From: Eutypa lata
Lineage: Eukaryota; Ascomycota; Sordariomycetes; Xylariales; Diatrypaceae
DNA: 64,000 nucleotides
Assembly (NCBI GenBank): GCA_022661535.1
Contig: JAKULF010000005.1
Span: 124,001 to 188,000, forward strand
Reading direction: 5' to 3'
Shown here: positions 45,957 to 59,230 of the stretch, piece after piece
How the letters are laid out: each line of letters starts with the position of its first letter
Position numbering within the stretch: the stretch's first letter is position 1
The notes under the pieces: model-generated
Databases searched by the model: none
The model's input: only the letters and a program-made list of their open reading frames with translations
What the model was told of the DNA's origin: nothing
Made by a program: the position numbers and the translations under genes

Positions 45957-47714
45957 CTAAAGGACCTCTTCGTCAACCATCGATGAACCGTCTTCTTCTT
46001 GACCGGAGGTTTTCCCTCTAAACCAGCAATGTTTCAACGCCTCAGAAGCACCTATCCTTTCAGCGGGTTCATATCTCAGCATCTTGGTAAGAAGATCCGC
46101 GAACGCAACGACTTCGTCTCCCGGCAGATGGTAATTCACCGTTTTCCAAGTACCACCCCATCCTCCTCCTCCAATAGCACCACCATCGGTTGAGTCTTCA
46201 GAATAGTAGAAGCTCGCGGTTAGCTCCTTGCCTAGGAATATCTCCAGGGGTTCGGTGTACGGCGAGTTTTCCGCCTCTTCCTCTTCGAGCTCTTTTAAGC
46301 TCTTGTCGGGCGCTGTAAGCCGTAGCAGCCGTGGTGGTGATGAGGATGATGATGAAGCACCGTCGTCCTTATCCTCCTCTAACGCCAGCTGTTCCTCCTT
46401 GTCCAGATATTCCATCCATTCCACGCCCATGCGTCCACCACCACCCCCAAACCGGCCCAAAAAGCAGCGCAACATACCCGCAGCGCGCGCCCGGTAGGGA
46501 CAGGGCACCGGGCCCACGAAGCGCTCCATCAGCCATATGACCCCCAGCACAGTCTTAACCAGTATGCTGCGTCCCAGCCGAACCTCCATCAGCGTGTAGG
46601 CCAGGGACCAAATGTCGCACCCGACCCCGCCGGGGATACCTCCGGGCCCGCCGAACGCGACTTCGGGCGCTGCGTACTTCAGAGGGATCCCTAGCGATTT
46701 GGGCGAGGGTGTTGGTGATGATGATGATACCTTGAAGGATTCGCCGAAGTCGACGATGGCGATATTGTCGGATGTTAGGCCCTTGGGGGCATACAGCAGC
46801 CAGTTTTCCTCTTCGATGATCCATCTGGGGGCGTGAGGGGTAGGGTTCCCATCGAGGGTGATGATCTCTGCTCTCTTGGGAGGCGGTAAGAGTGATAGTA
46901 CTTCGTCTTTGTTTCGCCCGGCGAAGATGTCTTCTTCCTTTAGCTTCATGAGGATATTTTGCGGCCGGAAGTCAGCGTGGCATATGCCCTGGCTGTGGAG
47001 AAAGCCTAGGCCTTCGGTGATTTGGCGACAGACGCTATTTACGCGCGCACTGTCTGGTCCGACACCGTTCCTCCAGTCCTCGACCGTGGGGCCTAATACG
47101 GGCAGGACAGAGCAGAGATGTCTTCCGTTTGGGCCCTCTATCCAGAAGGTCTCCAATGGCATAACCACGTGGTTGGCATTGAGTTCAGCTAAGGTGATGG
47201 AATTTTCCTTCACCACCTGGAGGGCTTTAAGCTCTGGGCTGTCGTCTGATGATCGATGTGCTGCGTTGATCTTGATGGCCCTCCATTTCTTCACTCGGAA
47301 TTCGTAGCACAGCCATACCATGCCAATCCCGCCATTCCCAAGCTTATATACAACTTCGAATCGGCCATCGAGGATATCCGACAAGTCCACCGGATGGAAG
47401 CCGCCAGGTTCGTATCTCTCCAGGTCTTCGATGCCTTCCAAGCATAGATGTTTGAGACTGTCGTACTTCTGCTCGCATGTTGGTCCGGGTTTGCTAGATG
47501 TCGTTGGTCTTGCCTTTTCGGAATGTTTAGTAGATGGTAGTTGTTCATCGCTACTGGCATAACTCGGAAGTGACTCTCCTCGGTCGCTTCCAGAGGTGGT
47601 GATCCACTCTGGTCGACTCTCGATAGGAAGTGACCATGTCTGAACGCACGGGGCATATGAGATTTTCCGAGGTTCTAGAAGAGGCCAGGTTCGATCGCTC
47701 TGAGCGTCGTACAT
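45957..47714 (-). CDS. SRPK-like protein kinase with atypical catalytic loop
   Basis: Single exon, 585 residues from the ATG at 47714, the first one in frame. The kinase fold starts near residue 120 with GRFEVVYKLGNGGIGMVWLC. The ATP-anchoring Lys is in WRAIKINA. The catalytic loop reads HADFRPQN: the HRD-type Asp and the Asn are kept, but Arg takes the usual Lys position. The metal-binding motif is VDFGES, then PLKYAAPEVAFGG with a DIWSLAYTLMEV helix. The long insert between catalytic loop and DFG, and the APE segment, resemble the SRPK-like kinases that are expanded in filamentous fungi. In SRPK enzymes these phosphorylate Ser/Arg proteins; here the substrate is unknown. Activity is probable because the key Lys and both Asp residues remain, but the Arg change makes it less certain. 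Confidence 0.85.
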   Translation of the reverse strand: MYDAQSDRTWPLLEPRKISYAPCVQTWSLPIESRPEWITTSGSDRGESLPSYASSDEQLPSTKHSEKARPTTSSKPGPTCEQKYDSLKHLCLEGIEDLERYEPGGFHPVDLSDILDGRFEVVYKLGNGGIGMVWLCYEFRVKKWRAIKINAAHRSSDDSPELKALQVVKENSITLAELNANHVVMPLETFWIEGPNGRHLCSVLPVLGPTVEDWRNGVGPDSARVNSVCRQITEGLGFLHSQGICHADFRPQNILMKLKEEDIFAGRNKDEVLSLLPPPKRAEIITLDGNPTPHAPRWIIEEENWLLYAPKGLTSDNIAIVDFGESFKVSSSSPTPSPKSLGIPLKYAAPEVAFGGPGGIPGGVGCDIWSLAYTLMEVRLGRSILVKTVLGVIWLMERFVGPVPCPYRARAAGMLRCFLGRFGGGGGRMGVEWMEYLDKEEQLALEEDKDDGASSSSSSPPRLLRLTAPDKSLKELEEEEAENSPYTEPLEIFLGKELTASFYYSEDSTDGGAIGGGGWGGTWKTVNYHLPGDEVVAFADLLTKMLRYEPAERIGASEALKHCWFRGKTSGQEEDGSSMVDEEVL

Positions 47715-49696
47715 CTTCAGAGTAGCTCCCAGAAGAGTACTAGGATCGAGAAGTTGATAGGTAGAGTGGTGGTCCAAAAGTGAAAAGGAGAAGGTGATTG
47801 ATGAGGATCGAATATCGCGGTTGATATACTGATGAAAGGACGTGCCATAGGGAAGTCAGACAGGCGATTTGGTTAGAAGAAATGTTTTTCGTCTGAAAGA
47901 GCAAAACACAAGAGAGTTACCTAACTATTAATACAACCTTCCACTGAATCTACTTGGGTGCCTAAGGTAGGTATGATACCTGTGGCCCTACGCGTGACTA
48001 GAACGATAAGTCAGGCATTCAATAATGGGGACCCAAATGGTTGCTGTAGACTAGGTAGCATGTTATCTCTCTATGCTGGTTGCTCCAAGGCATAGACGGT
48101 ATCTAGGTTGGACGGGGTGGTTCGCAAGGACAGTACCCATGTTTACCCATGCTTGATGATTAAACAGCTACCTACGTAGATTATTAGGATTCCTTTTCTT
48201 TCCTACATACGTCAGTATACTTATTCATTTTTGAGTTACTTAATATAAGGTCTGGCTGGGCATGAAGCTATCTAGAGGTAGGACACCTATACATCTAACA
48301 TGTGATAGGTCCGTCTCAGGGGGGTTCGGTATCAACCTCATCAAGTCTCCTGCCTTTGGTGAGTATTAAGCACAGGAAATAACTTACCTTAAGGGTCATC
48401 ACCGCGTAAAGAAATCCCGATCAACCTGCACCTACATACACACCTACGGTGTCACTCACATACCTCAGACCTCACTGATATATACCGGACTAGTCGCATA
48501 GACACAACACATATCAAATTTCGAACCGAGGATAGGATTGAACAATCATTCATGAATTCTATTGCCCTTGTTTTTTTTTTCTTTCTTTTTTCCCAAACCT
48601 AACTACCGAACCGCTTATACATAAGTAGTTATTCATAATCTCATATCAATAATGGGGGGAGGTTGTTTGGGGGTTTCATCTCGGAGCTAGGCTCGACGAG
48701 CGACCCCAAAATCCCGCCCGTCCCTAACGATAACAAAGCACAACCGGCACAAAAAGCCAGCTCGTCTTCATTCTTCCCGAACCACGCTGCGCTCATTATC
48801 GCTGTAGTTCCTTTTCTCCCTTAACCCCCTTTTTCCCTTCCCTAGCGAAAATCTTCGCTCGAAGTAGTCTAATGAAAGAGTGGACTCAGGCAGACAACCC
48901 CATCACGATTCTGGGATTGGCCAGTTTTAGTTCAACTTTGGTTGGCTCTGCAGCACGAGAATCTAGCACAGATTTGAATACCCTCAGCGCAGAAGCCATA
49001 GAAACAAAGCTGCTCAGATAACAGCCAACCAAGAGCTGTGGGACGTGACAGGTGCCCTCGTCACACTTCCGAAAGACCACCATACACAACTCCGTATCCG
49101 ATTGTGACTACTCCGAAACCTCGCTTTGCCAACGTTTCTTTAGGCAAAACAATTCCTTGCTCTAGACTGGAAAAATCGATGTAAATGCTGGTATCACGGG
49201 ACGCCCCGATGGAAGTGGAGATGCGCAATGCAAGCAACGATCCGAGATGAAAAGCAGGAAAAGACGAGTGCAAAATTATGCATTAAAACCGCCGGCCGCT
49301 CCCCAGTCGGCAACTAGCGTGTACAGCCGACTCCTATAAATGGGCCAGCCAGGAAACCCGTATACGCCTCATACCATATGAAACCCGTCGCTTCATTGGC
49401 TTCCCAACCGTCTCATGTACTCGGTGGTATCGTAAAATCAAAACCCGATGCTGTCATGCAGCAACCTGAACTCCGTGCCGAAAACAGATGCAGAAAGTCG
49501 AAAATAGTTGAGAGGTAAAACAGACGAGGAATTTTATGGCCATCAACCCGAACTTGAAGGAGCTGGGTGACGAATATACAGGTGATGAGAATGGGATGGG
49601 CAATGGCCCCCTCTCGATGTGTTGCTGTCAGCAGTAAACAACGACCGCACACCATACTACTCACGACCGTCTAACGGCTAACGAGTGAGTTGGTGT
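47715..49696. other. Intergenic region with T tract and inverted repeat
   Basis: About 2 kb holding the kinase promoter and probably a long 3' untranslated region of the phosphatase-subunit gene. A T-rich tract is at 48569-48591. AGTCGGC at about 49304-49310 pairs with GCCGACT at about 49325-49331. No gene is supported; the open frames near 48886-49273 have no protein character. Confidence 0.4.
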
Positions 49697-52564
49697 TTAT
49701 CCCCTAATTGCTGTCGAAGTATGAGCGTCTGGCCTGAACGGGAAAAGGCTATGCATTTGTTGCGGCGGCAAGGGATATGAAGAGGCGTAGTCGGAAGGAA
49801 ACGTACCGGTAAGATGAGCGAAGCCCGCTAGAGGACCCGGGGATGGCGACCCGACCGTAGGCGTGTTAGAATCAGGAGAACTCATCGACCGTGGTGACAT
49901 GGAAGATGGGTTCTGGAGTGGGGACCCAGCGGGGGATGCTCCAATAGCTGATAGGTGAGCGTTCTGAAAATACGGGTTCAAGTTCTGACGAATACTCTCA
50001 TGCAGAGCATGGTGAAGTGCTCCACGAGGAGAATGATCAGCCATGTTGGGGCTTCCATTGGAACTCGAACTAGTACTATTTGTCGTATTGGTGAATAAAT
50101 CATCCATACCATCGAAACGCCCGCTTTTCAAGGTGCCGTCCTTAGCTTGAGGGCTCGACTGCTTGGATCCGAACTATAGGGTTGAGTGGTTAGTTAGAAT
50201 CCACGGCGTGTACCGGATAAGATCTTAGTCGCCAGGGTTGGCCTGAAGAACACTAGGAGTACGTACAAAGCAGTATTTGTTGAGAATCTCTTCATAGGAT
50301 GAGGATGCTATAGCCGATGAAGGCGAATCTGTGCCAGGGACCGGACGGATAGGCTTAGACTGAGGAATAGGCGCGGAAGCTTGAGTAGCTTGTGGTGCTT
50401 CGGTAGGCTGGGGACCAAACGACGCCCTTTTGTGAGGCTTCATATACAATCCACCGCTCCGGCGATTCACGACCGATTCCTTATGAGCTTGCTTAGCTGC
50501 GCTCAGAGACGCTGAAAAGTCGTATCTGTTCGCAAAGGCCTGACCACTCGGTGTTGGCAGTTTATTGGCAAGGTTATCGCTAGGTAAAGCTGACGTCGAC
50601 TTGGAGCTCTTAAGCCGCAGAGCAGCCGGCCGTGACTCGCCTAGATACTCGTGAATGGGTTGGTCGAAATTGCCAAGTTTGACGTCGTGCTCGAAATCGT
50701 CTAGAGCACCAACGGGCATAGACCTGGGACGTGGAACGGTTGAAGGGCTGCTTCGACGGTTGCTACGCGGTAAGGCGTTGGAAGACCGGGGGGAGGTGCC
50801 CTGAGAACCTCGCACTCCGTCTTGACTAAGAACCTTCTTACGGAAGTCCACTTGAAAGTTGATACCGTGGTTGTTGTCCCAGTATTCGAGACCGTTGACA
50901 TTGTATCGGATACACAAGTAAAGTGTCTTGGACTCGAGGTTCGCAAGATCTGATAACTTGATGGTAAACTGGAACCGGTCGTGACCAACTTCTGAGAACT
51001 TGGGCCGAATCTCATGGGCATATTCTGCTACAACCTCCGACGTCGTCTTCCAGTAGTCGAACGTGAACCTGCACACTACCAACTTCTGAAAGGCCAAGTT
51101 AGCTACTGCCACAGACCCTATCAATGACTTCTGGTCAGGCGACATCCATAATCGCTCTAACCGCGCCGGTAGAGCTTTACGGATGGGATTCTCCTGAGGG
51201 AAGTTGTTGACAGCAATCTCCCACTCGTATGTTGGCGACCGATTGCTTCGCTTGGCATCCGATCCAAAAGGATATTCGGTATCACTCTCGTAATTATCGT
51301 TTGGCGAGGTATTAGCGCTGACAGCGAGAGGTCGATCTACCTGGAGGAAATGCCGTACATGCTCGAGGTGAGAATCAAAATGGACAGCCTTAGAGAAGGT
51401 AGGCGTTCCTGGCATGCTCGAAGGGCGTCGATGTGCTGCTGGCCGCAGTGCTGGTCTTACGAGTTCGCCCGATTTCTTCCGTACCATCTGAGGTTTCCTG
51501 AATGGCTCCTCGTCACCGGAATTCTCCTCTGATACGGCTACAGAGCTGTCTGCTGGCTTGAATAATATGTTGGAGTCGGTAGCGGACCTGGAATGTGCTA
51601 TTTTGCGCGCTCCCGTATCGAGACTGGGTAGACTCTTAAGGGTAGGCTTCTGCTCAGCAAGTCCACCGATCTGCGACGGTAGAACGAGAAGATCACCAGG
51701 GGAATTCCGAGTAGGCGAACTTTCCCTAAACTGTGGTATAACACTGATCGCCTCCTTCAATTCCTCCAAGTTCTCGATCTCCCTCCCACGCTTGTCAGGT
51801 TCTCCTTGTCCTTCATCTTCACTAGACGATTCCGGAGGCGAGATCACAGCTCCCGGAGGCATCGTCCGAGAGTTGGTGATGGGTGGTGGAGATTGCCTAA
51901 TTGACGGTGAATGACTCGTTAGCATCCCCTTTAGATCATCCGAGGTCCCTGGAGGAGTGATGTCCGGAGTAGATCCATCTGGAACAGATAGCTGAGTGTT
52001 CATAGGCGAAGTCGTCGTGGCTGAAGGTGTTCGTCGATGCCTCGCAATGTAGGATGAAGAGCGAGGCAATGTAGGTCTCGACGGGGATCCTGTGGAATAC
52101 GATGATCTCCGGCTAACATCTGGCGAAGATGGAGCTGTGGAGGCTGGCGAACGACTAGTGGGCGGCGTGTAAGGCATTCCCACTGATTCGAGTCGCCGAC
52201 GGACAGGAGATACGAGAAAGGTGGCCGAGGAAGAGGTATTGCTCAGGTGAATGTCGGCTGTCGGATTAAAGCTGTTTGAAATAGAAGCGGGGTGTCTTAT
52301 TTGCGGCAAACAGGGGAAGATTTTCCTCCAAACGTCAAGCCACGGATCTTGTCCACACGGGTAAGTAGCAATAGGCTCAGCCTCAATCTTAGCACTCGCG
52401 GCCAAAGTAGCACATGAGGGATTGGAAGTTGCGCTGGTGGTAGTTACTGTTGCTGTTGCTGTAGTGGTAACAAGAGCAGTAGTAACCTTCTGGGAGGAAG
52501 AGACAACTGCAACTTTCGGGCGCTTGTAATAAAAGCCTGAGATGAAGGAAGGTTCTGTCAGCAT
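49697..52564 (-). CDS. Gac1-like glycogen-targeting subunit of PP1
   Basis: Regulatory subunit that brings protein phosphatase 1 to glycogen or glycogen synthase. Exons 52564-50267 and 50173-49697 join at NKYCF|FGSK for 924 residues; the ATG at 52564 is the first in frame. Residues 1-390 are Ser/Pro-rich and disordered. The PP1 docking motif of RVxF type is KAVHFDSHLEHVRHF near residue 394, the arrangement seen in yeast Gac1. A CBM21 domain spans about 440-575 (SLIGSVAVANLAFQKLVVCR, FTFDYWKTTSEV, the LKLYLCIRYNVNG-like segment TLYLCIRYNVNG and EYWDNNHGINFQVDF), which binds glycogen. The remaining 350 residues are low complexity. The pyrimidine-rich upstream DNA suggests a long leader. Gac1/Pig/Gip2 subgroup cannot be separated by eye. 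Confidence 0.9.
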
Positions 52565-55200
52565 CTTCAAATAAACAACTACATGTAGTAAGAGTTTCCA
52601 TGGTATACGAGGTAAATGTTGGTTTCAGTATATTTATATTTGCATTGCAGCAACGTGCCTGTCGAAGCGCCGATCGTCTCTTTTCGTCACATAATTCATG
52701 CTGTGCAATGGCAAATATTTGGGTCGGGAGAGGTGTTGGAGATTGATGTAAGGATGCATTCGGTAATTGGAAACAAGGTCTTGGAAACAAGGTCTTGGAA
52801 TGTAATAGGTAGGGTAAGGTAGGGAGGGAGGGTTAGAGGTATATCTTCTCAACGCGTATGTGGCGTTGTCAGAGGTGACGTAAGGAATGAAGATGACTTT
52901 CTTCCCCACACGATTCCCACGTTTTTTGACATTTTTAATTTTTCCTAACCCGAATGGTTGCGATTTATGGCGCATGCGGCTAGGGATTGTGACGAGGAGT
53001 AACTAAACAGGCACTGTGCGAAAGGGCGTAATAAGAGGAGTCAAATGATAGAGAAACTGGAAAGTAGCTTACACTCAAAGAATTGAACCTAGAATGGTTC
53101 AATGGCCAAGGAAACTCCAAAATCGGTCGTCTAAAATTTCGAGCGACGTTTTGAGGTGATTGGGAAATCAGAATCAAGGCCGGTCGGAGTTGAAAGAAGA
53201 AGAAGATATGATGATAAGGTGAGGAAAGAGTAGAAAAGAATACAAGTTAGAGTAATCGGAGTCGTAATGGCAATATTTCAGCAACTATACGAATGCTCGC
53301 TCGCTCGCTTGCTTCAATGCAATTCAATTCCAAACCTGATAATGAGGGCAAGAGGAAGAGGAGATGGAGTTAATTATTCTCCGTCAATTCCTAAAAATCA
53401 ACCCAACTAATTCCAACAAACAACCGGGGAGGAAGGAAGGTGTAAGTAAGCAGCGGAATGAACAAAGGCCTTCGGCTTGGCTTTGGATCCTGGCCTTGAC
53501 CTTGACCAGAGCGGGAAAAAAAATTTAAAAAATTTCTTGTGTACAAGACAGACACAGCTTGAAACACGCAGAATGCACAAAGAAAAGGCTTCCAAGCTCC
53601 GAGCGCGGGTGGTATTCCCGGTTGCCGTTTTTCTTCTAATAGCAAATAATTGTTAGATTTGACTTTGCTCGATTGTCTTCCGCGCGATTGTATCAGGTTA
53701 AACGCGTCCTGCTAGTAAACAGATAGAGGGAGTATGTAGGTACTTCTGACGTACTGAATGTATGTAGGCAGGTTGATGGTTGAAGTTAAGTACCTACACT
53801 ACTATGCTAGGTAGATAATCAAAAGGTATCAATGTAGGTAGGTAAGAAGGTAGCGAGGTAGGTATGTCTGTAATAAGAAGGTTCGGTTCGTCCGTATATT
53901 GTATCGAATAATAAGTCGATTACGTGAAATACGTCGATTGCAGGTTTGATACTTTTTAAAGTCACTGGTGTTAACCGTCATTCCAATTTCATGATATCCC
54001 TTCTTTGCATTCACATTTCGACGTCCCACAAAACGGGTGTACTATGTAGATAGATGGATGAGTAGGTACGTAGGTATAAGAACTCTATACTCACGTTCTT
54101 AAAAAAAGAATTATCGCAATCTCCGACCGTGAGATGACTGGTTCGGCTAGGGCACGAAGAAAGAAAAAAAAAAAGGTCGTCGTGATTGAATGGTTGACGA
54201 TGCCGACAGGTCGAATTGGCCACTCAAAACAAGATAAGTCGTCCCGCTTCTTAGCCTGCTTTTGGTGACAATTATAAGAAAAGGTCTCCAAAAAGTCTAC
54301 TCGTAGGGCTTTGATAGGCCGAACGAGGACAGCAGGTATCGGATTGTGAAGTTATCTACACAATATGCTAGGCATTATAACCGACGACGACGACGACCGA
54401 CCTGTTGGGGGTGATTCTGTCTGGTGGGTAGAGACGAGAAGTTTGGTAGGACAGAGGTTGTAGTAGGGCCAGTGTAGGCAGACGGCGGGAGGTTGTAGGT
54501 TAAAGGTAACCGCTGTAACTACATACATGTAAGTATGAAGTATGGGAGCGGCTAGGGTAGACAGGCCTGTAGACAGGGGAGGGTAGTGCCAAAAAGGTGG
54601 GCACTCAGTGTACCTAATTACCCTATCCAGATAGTTCTAGTTAGGTCTATGTACTACAGCGCCGGCAGTAACACTTACTAATAGTAATATTTTCTGATAA
54701 TGTACAAGGATCGATCGATCATCTCTATCTCTTTCTCTCTCGCTCGCGTTCCCTCGTATGTACATAACAAAAACGGTGCTGCCCGTGCCCAGCCCTGCCG
54801 AGGAAATCTTTTTGAAGCCAGGCCAGACCAGGAATTAGTATAGTTTCTCGGGTTGCATGGGCTTTAACATGGGCTTACGCGGTGGTGGCAGTGGTGGGAC
54901 GACCGAAAAGTGAAAGCGGACACAGTTTTTTCACACCGTCCCCCGATCTTCTCCTCATCACTGGCCCATCAAAAAAAAATGGCTGCCCATGGGCGCCCAC
55001 GGGCACCCATTGAAACCTACAGGGGTGGATGGGTTTATGGTCCCATGAGTGTGGGTACTCTCTCTCGCTTGATCCCAAGATTGCCGCTAAGGAGCAAGGA
55101 AGAACCAGGAGGAGGTGCAAGGAGGGGCTTGCATAGCACATACATAGGTACATAGACCGGAGGGGCTCGGATTTCCATATTGCAGAAACACCTTTATTAG
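52565..55200. other. Gene-free DNA, first part of long desert
   Basis: Upstream DNA of the phosphatase-subunit gene, probably with a long leader. Contains a 14-bp tandem duplication (TTGGAAACAAGGTC units, about 52767-52800), GCTC/GCTT tracts near 53294-53312 and GTAGGTAGGTA micro-repeats near 53833-53865. No coding frame with protein-like composition is found. Confidence 0.45.
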
Positions 55201-58200
55201 GTGGGTATGTATGCTAACATTACTATTATTACTGAATAACTACAGTACATACAATACGTACATACATACGCATATGTATGCACCGTATCATCGTACTGTA
55301 TATTAAATACAGACGCAGAGGCAATGTCCATATATATTATAGGTATGCATCTGCATGCTGCGAGCACATAAAGGAGAAGCTGATAGCCTTTATTAAATAC
55401 TCACTTTACGTAGTAGTTATATAAGAACCCGGCATTAGTTAGCCGCCCCCATTTCGATGTCCTAGCCACTGGCTTTGGCGAATCCTTTTAATTGTTGAGC
55501 GTATGAAGTGAACTAGTGGGCTTACCGCTTTTGGTAAATGCTATATGTATGAAGTAGTAATTATATTCTCCGTAGTTCGTAGTGCGATCTACCTGTTAGC
55601 TAGTGTAGGTGAATAGATGGGATAAGGTCAAAACGTACACGTACGAACAATACAGGACGATAAGGTGTAGCTAGATAAGGAGAGGGTGGCAAAGTGTAAG
55701 CATATATGATTCACAATTTAAGCCGAACATCCGTAACTATCAACTATTTCGCGGCAATAGCAGCAGCTGTGATGAATAATGAAGAAGTAGGGTGTAAGGA
55801 GGTGAAGGTAAAGGAGAATGTGTGTGCGAAGTAGGCTGGTAGGTAAGCGAATAGAAATCCAGTAAGCTCCCCCCTCGTAAAACCACAAGAAAAGAGGAAG
55901 AGAAAAATTCTGATGCATGTGGGCCAGTAGTATCAATTGGATGGATGATGGTTCAAAGCGCTGCTATTACATGCCTTCCCGCCAGGGGTTAGGTCCCCTC
56001 TTATATCCGAGTATTAATATGTATGTGCCTATGTGGGATTATCACAAGCCTAATGTTTATACTGAACAAATAAAAAGAAAGAGAAGAGGATTGAAAAGAA
56101 GTGCATATTCGAGCATAATGACGTCGGCGGCAGACTTGCTCATCTTGTTCGCCAGTCCTTGGTTACCCGTACTTCGGACATTGGACACTTGCGCAGATAA
56201 ATCCCCCTCTAGCATTCTAGCCGTCCGCTTTCAGGCGCAAAACTGATAGGTAGAGACGAGCAAGAGGAGGTAGGCAAATATTACATAGTGCATAGGGTGG
56301 TATTGCATACACTGTACGTTACAGCGCCGCGCCAGATAATGCCTTGCGACTCTGCAAGGAACCAATGGGATGTCAGCAGTGGAACATGCAGGATAAGTGG
56401 TGTGAAATTGGTGAGAACGAAACGAACTGTTGATGGTAGCACACAATGGTGAGCGACATTGGCGAATCAATCAACAGTGCGACCACCAAGAGCAGAGACT
56501 TCAAGACGCCAAAGAAAACGCCATCTCATGCGAATACCACGAGAAGCCACCCCAGCGCTGGTGCAAGTCGTCGCGCGTTTGCGTCGCCCTGTCCTTGGCA
56601 CACTATGTTTCTGCTACCTATTACCGATGTTTCGAGTTCGCCGCTCTTAAACGTTAGTGTGGGTGTATACGAGTACAAAGTTGATGATACTAACTGCATG
56701 GCGTATATCTCCGGATAGATAGGAAATTGACGGCACACAAATAGTCACCTACGCCATATAGATAGATAGCGCTTATGTAAATGATCTTCCTTATATGATA
56801 AAGAGTCATATATTTCAATGTCTATTTAATCAACTCGAAGGTTCTTTGTTGTCAATTAGTTGTTTATATAACTATGTAGTAGTTAACTACACCTAAAGTC
56901 TAACCCCTGTTCGAGCTACAGAATGGCATTGTCGTTCACTTCAAACCTCCACATCTCTCCCCCTTTCCCTCCGCGATCTTGAGAAGAAAATTTTCACTTC
57001 TCCATGGGGTATACGGCCCTTTAAGATATGTAGTAGGTAACTTATGTGCTATGCGTATGTAAGTAGTAGGAGTGGATATCTCTGATAGAGAGGCGAAACT
57101 ATGTGGTAACCGGTCCAGCCGGTCGAATCAAGGTGGGGTCTCCCGACCTACATACACATCTGTCAGTCACGATAACGCCACTACGTAGTAGCAAGCTGCG
57201 ACTAAAAATGTAACAAGCGGCGTGTGTCGCAAGCTACCTAAACTAGACGCGCCACAATCCACTTTGAAGGCATTTGAGACATATATCATGTAATAGATGA
57301 AGGGATTGATAGCTGAATTCGGTCATTACATACGTAAAGCAATTATGTATACATGGTGCTGTTTGCGAACTGGCGCTTAAATGCGTAGCCATAGCCACGT
57401 TTGTAGCCTCAAAGGCATCCCACGTCTTAGGTGTCACCAACTACAGAGCAGATGATAGCGGCTATACTCGGTCAAACCTTCAGAAGCATTACTTTTTCGA
57501 CTTCTTATAATGGCCCAGTTAAGTGGCTTTGTTCTCTTTTGCCAAAATCCGAGTCATCAGCCTCGTTGTTCCGGAGGGGGGCATCTTAGATATTAAAATA
57601 GGTTTCAAGACAGGCCTGCTCTACGTACCCGTCTACCTACATACATACCTCTAACCTCAATCTAACGCATCTAGAAAGACCCATCCCTCATGCTTCATGG
57701 CTGCAGCTGGCATTACTTAATAAGGGAAAGCTGGCCACTCATACACCCACCATCTCAAGTGAGAAAATCATGCAGGGAGGGGGAGATTCTGCAGACTCCG
57801 TGTTATCTATCACTCGTCGTGTGTCAAACCTCATCCGAGATCATCGGTTATCACCAGTTATTATGCCGGAGACGCTGCAGCTGCTCGTCCATCTAAAAGC
57901 AACACGGGGTAGATCTGGAGAAATTGCGCCTCCTCTTTTTCTCCATTGGCAGGGCTTGTTCGTCTTTTATATGTATGTAGCTACCTGCGTATGCAGATCG
58001 GGAAGTATTATGTGCCTTAGTTAGGTCGTAGATATCAGACGGACGGACAGACAGCCTTAAGTGTTCGGTAGTGTTGAGGCCTGCAACCGTAACACCCTTC
58101 AGGACCACTAGACGTTTAGGGGTCTACCGTATCGTCAGTAGAAGGGACACAGTAGGATCTGGAGATAGTATTTAATGTCTCTTGAATATAACCATCAGGT

Positions 58201-59230
58201 CGTAGGAAGACAACAGTAACGTTGTCGAGATGGTGGTTGTGTTATCGCCAATATTATATACGCTTGCCGCATATGGTATATTTATCTTTGACATCCTTGC
58301 TCGATTTACACGGTGTGTATCCGAGATATCTCCCACGGTATTTTTTATCCACTTCCCTCCCAAGCCTCCTATCAATTTCTTCATATAAGCAATTTGACTG
58401 TGGTACTTGCAACCCCTGTTCATGCAGATGCGTTTTGACCGGCCGCCTCTTGGCGTAACTTGGCTGTGGTGGGCCATAACTAACCCTTGCCGCTGACTGG
58501 CGCTAGCAAGGACCAGGCAAGCATAGCGAGGCTCAAGGAAAGGAAGACGAAGAAGTAGAGAAAAAAAAAAATTGAATACAGGAAGGTCATTGGCTGAGGT
58601 GTCTAACCAGATATGCCAGGAGCTTTGAGGAGATCATGGTGGGGTTCTCACGCAATCCACAAGCTGAAAGCTACGGACTGTGTGTATGAAGAGAAATCAA
58701 AGCATTGGATGTCAGAATTGCAAAATTTTCTTCAACGAATATCTAGTTAAGCTGGTCGTTGTCCATTCACATAACATCTAGCAAGTTATAATGAGGTGAA
58801 TGAAGTAGTTAGTCCTATAGTAGAACTCTTCAAATATGTACTTACATATGAGAAAGGACAAAGTCATACATTCCTATCTAAGCTGCTAAGGCGTCTTGAA
58901 CTTCTACTTCGTGCAACTTTCAATGCAGCGAATTTCCTGTCAGAGCAAGTTGCAACCGGGATAATCTATCTACACACATAATATGTTTGTATGGTATGCT
59001 CTTCCTAGTTGCTTTATTAACCGATATCTACATTTTGCATACCCATACCTACCTATTCGTACCAACTTCAACTTCCAAGCCCTGCTGTGTGCGATACACC
59101 GCAGCACACGAGCTCCGTGTGCGGCGGGGCTGAGGGATGGCAGATCCCTGCGGGTCTGGACTCTATCTAGTAACTAACATCTTGCAATCCCAAGACTTCC
59201 GTTCGACGATCCGGCCAGACCGTTTGGAAT
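55201..59230. other. Gene-free DNA, middle part of desert
   Basis: Mixed-composition DNA with many TACATA/GTATGT micro-repeats (for example 55240-55275). Open frames at 56446-56718 and 57770-58024 (both plus) are short and match nothing I recognise. A hairpin pair lies at 59099-59149. No gene is called. Confidence 0.4.
59099..59149. repeat. Two adjacent GC-rich hairpins
   Basis: CCGCAGCACACG at 59099-59110 can pair with CGTGTGCGGCGG at 59116-59127 (11 of 12 positions) around an AGCTC loop. AGGGAT at 59133-59138 pairs with ATCCCT at 59144-59149 around GGCAG. The GC-rich block contrasts with its AT-rich surroundings. It could be a structured RNA; no known family is recognised. Confidence 0.45.

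Noticed and set aside
56446..56718. 90-residue Ser/Thr-rich open frame on the plus strand
   Set aside because: Three overlapping frames are open here at once, and none resembles a known protein.
57100..57150. tRNA-like B-box (GGTCGAATC)
   Set aside because: No matching A-box or cloverleaf pairing around it.
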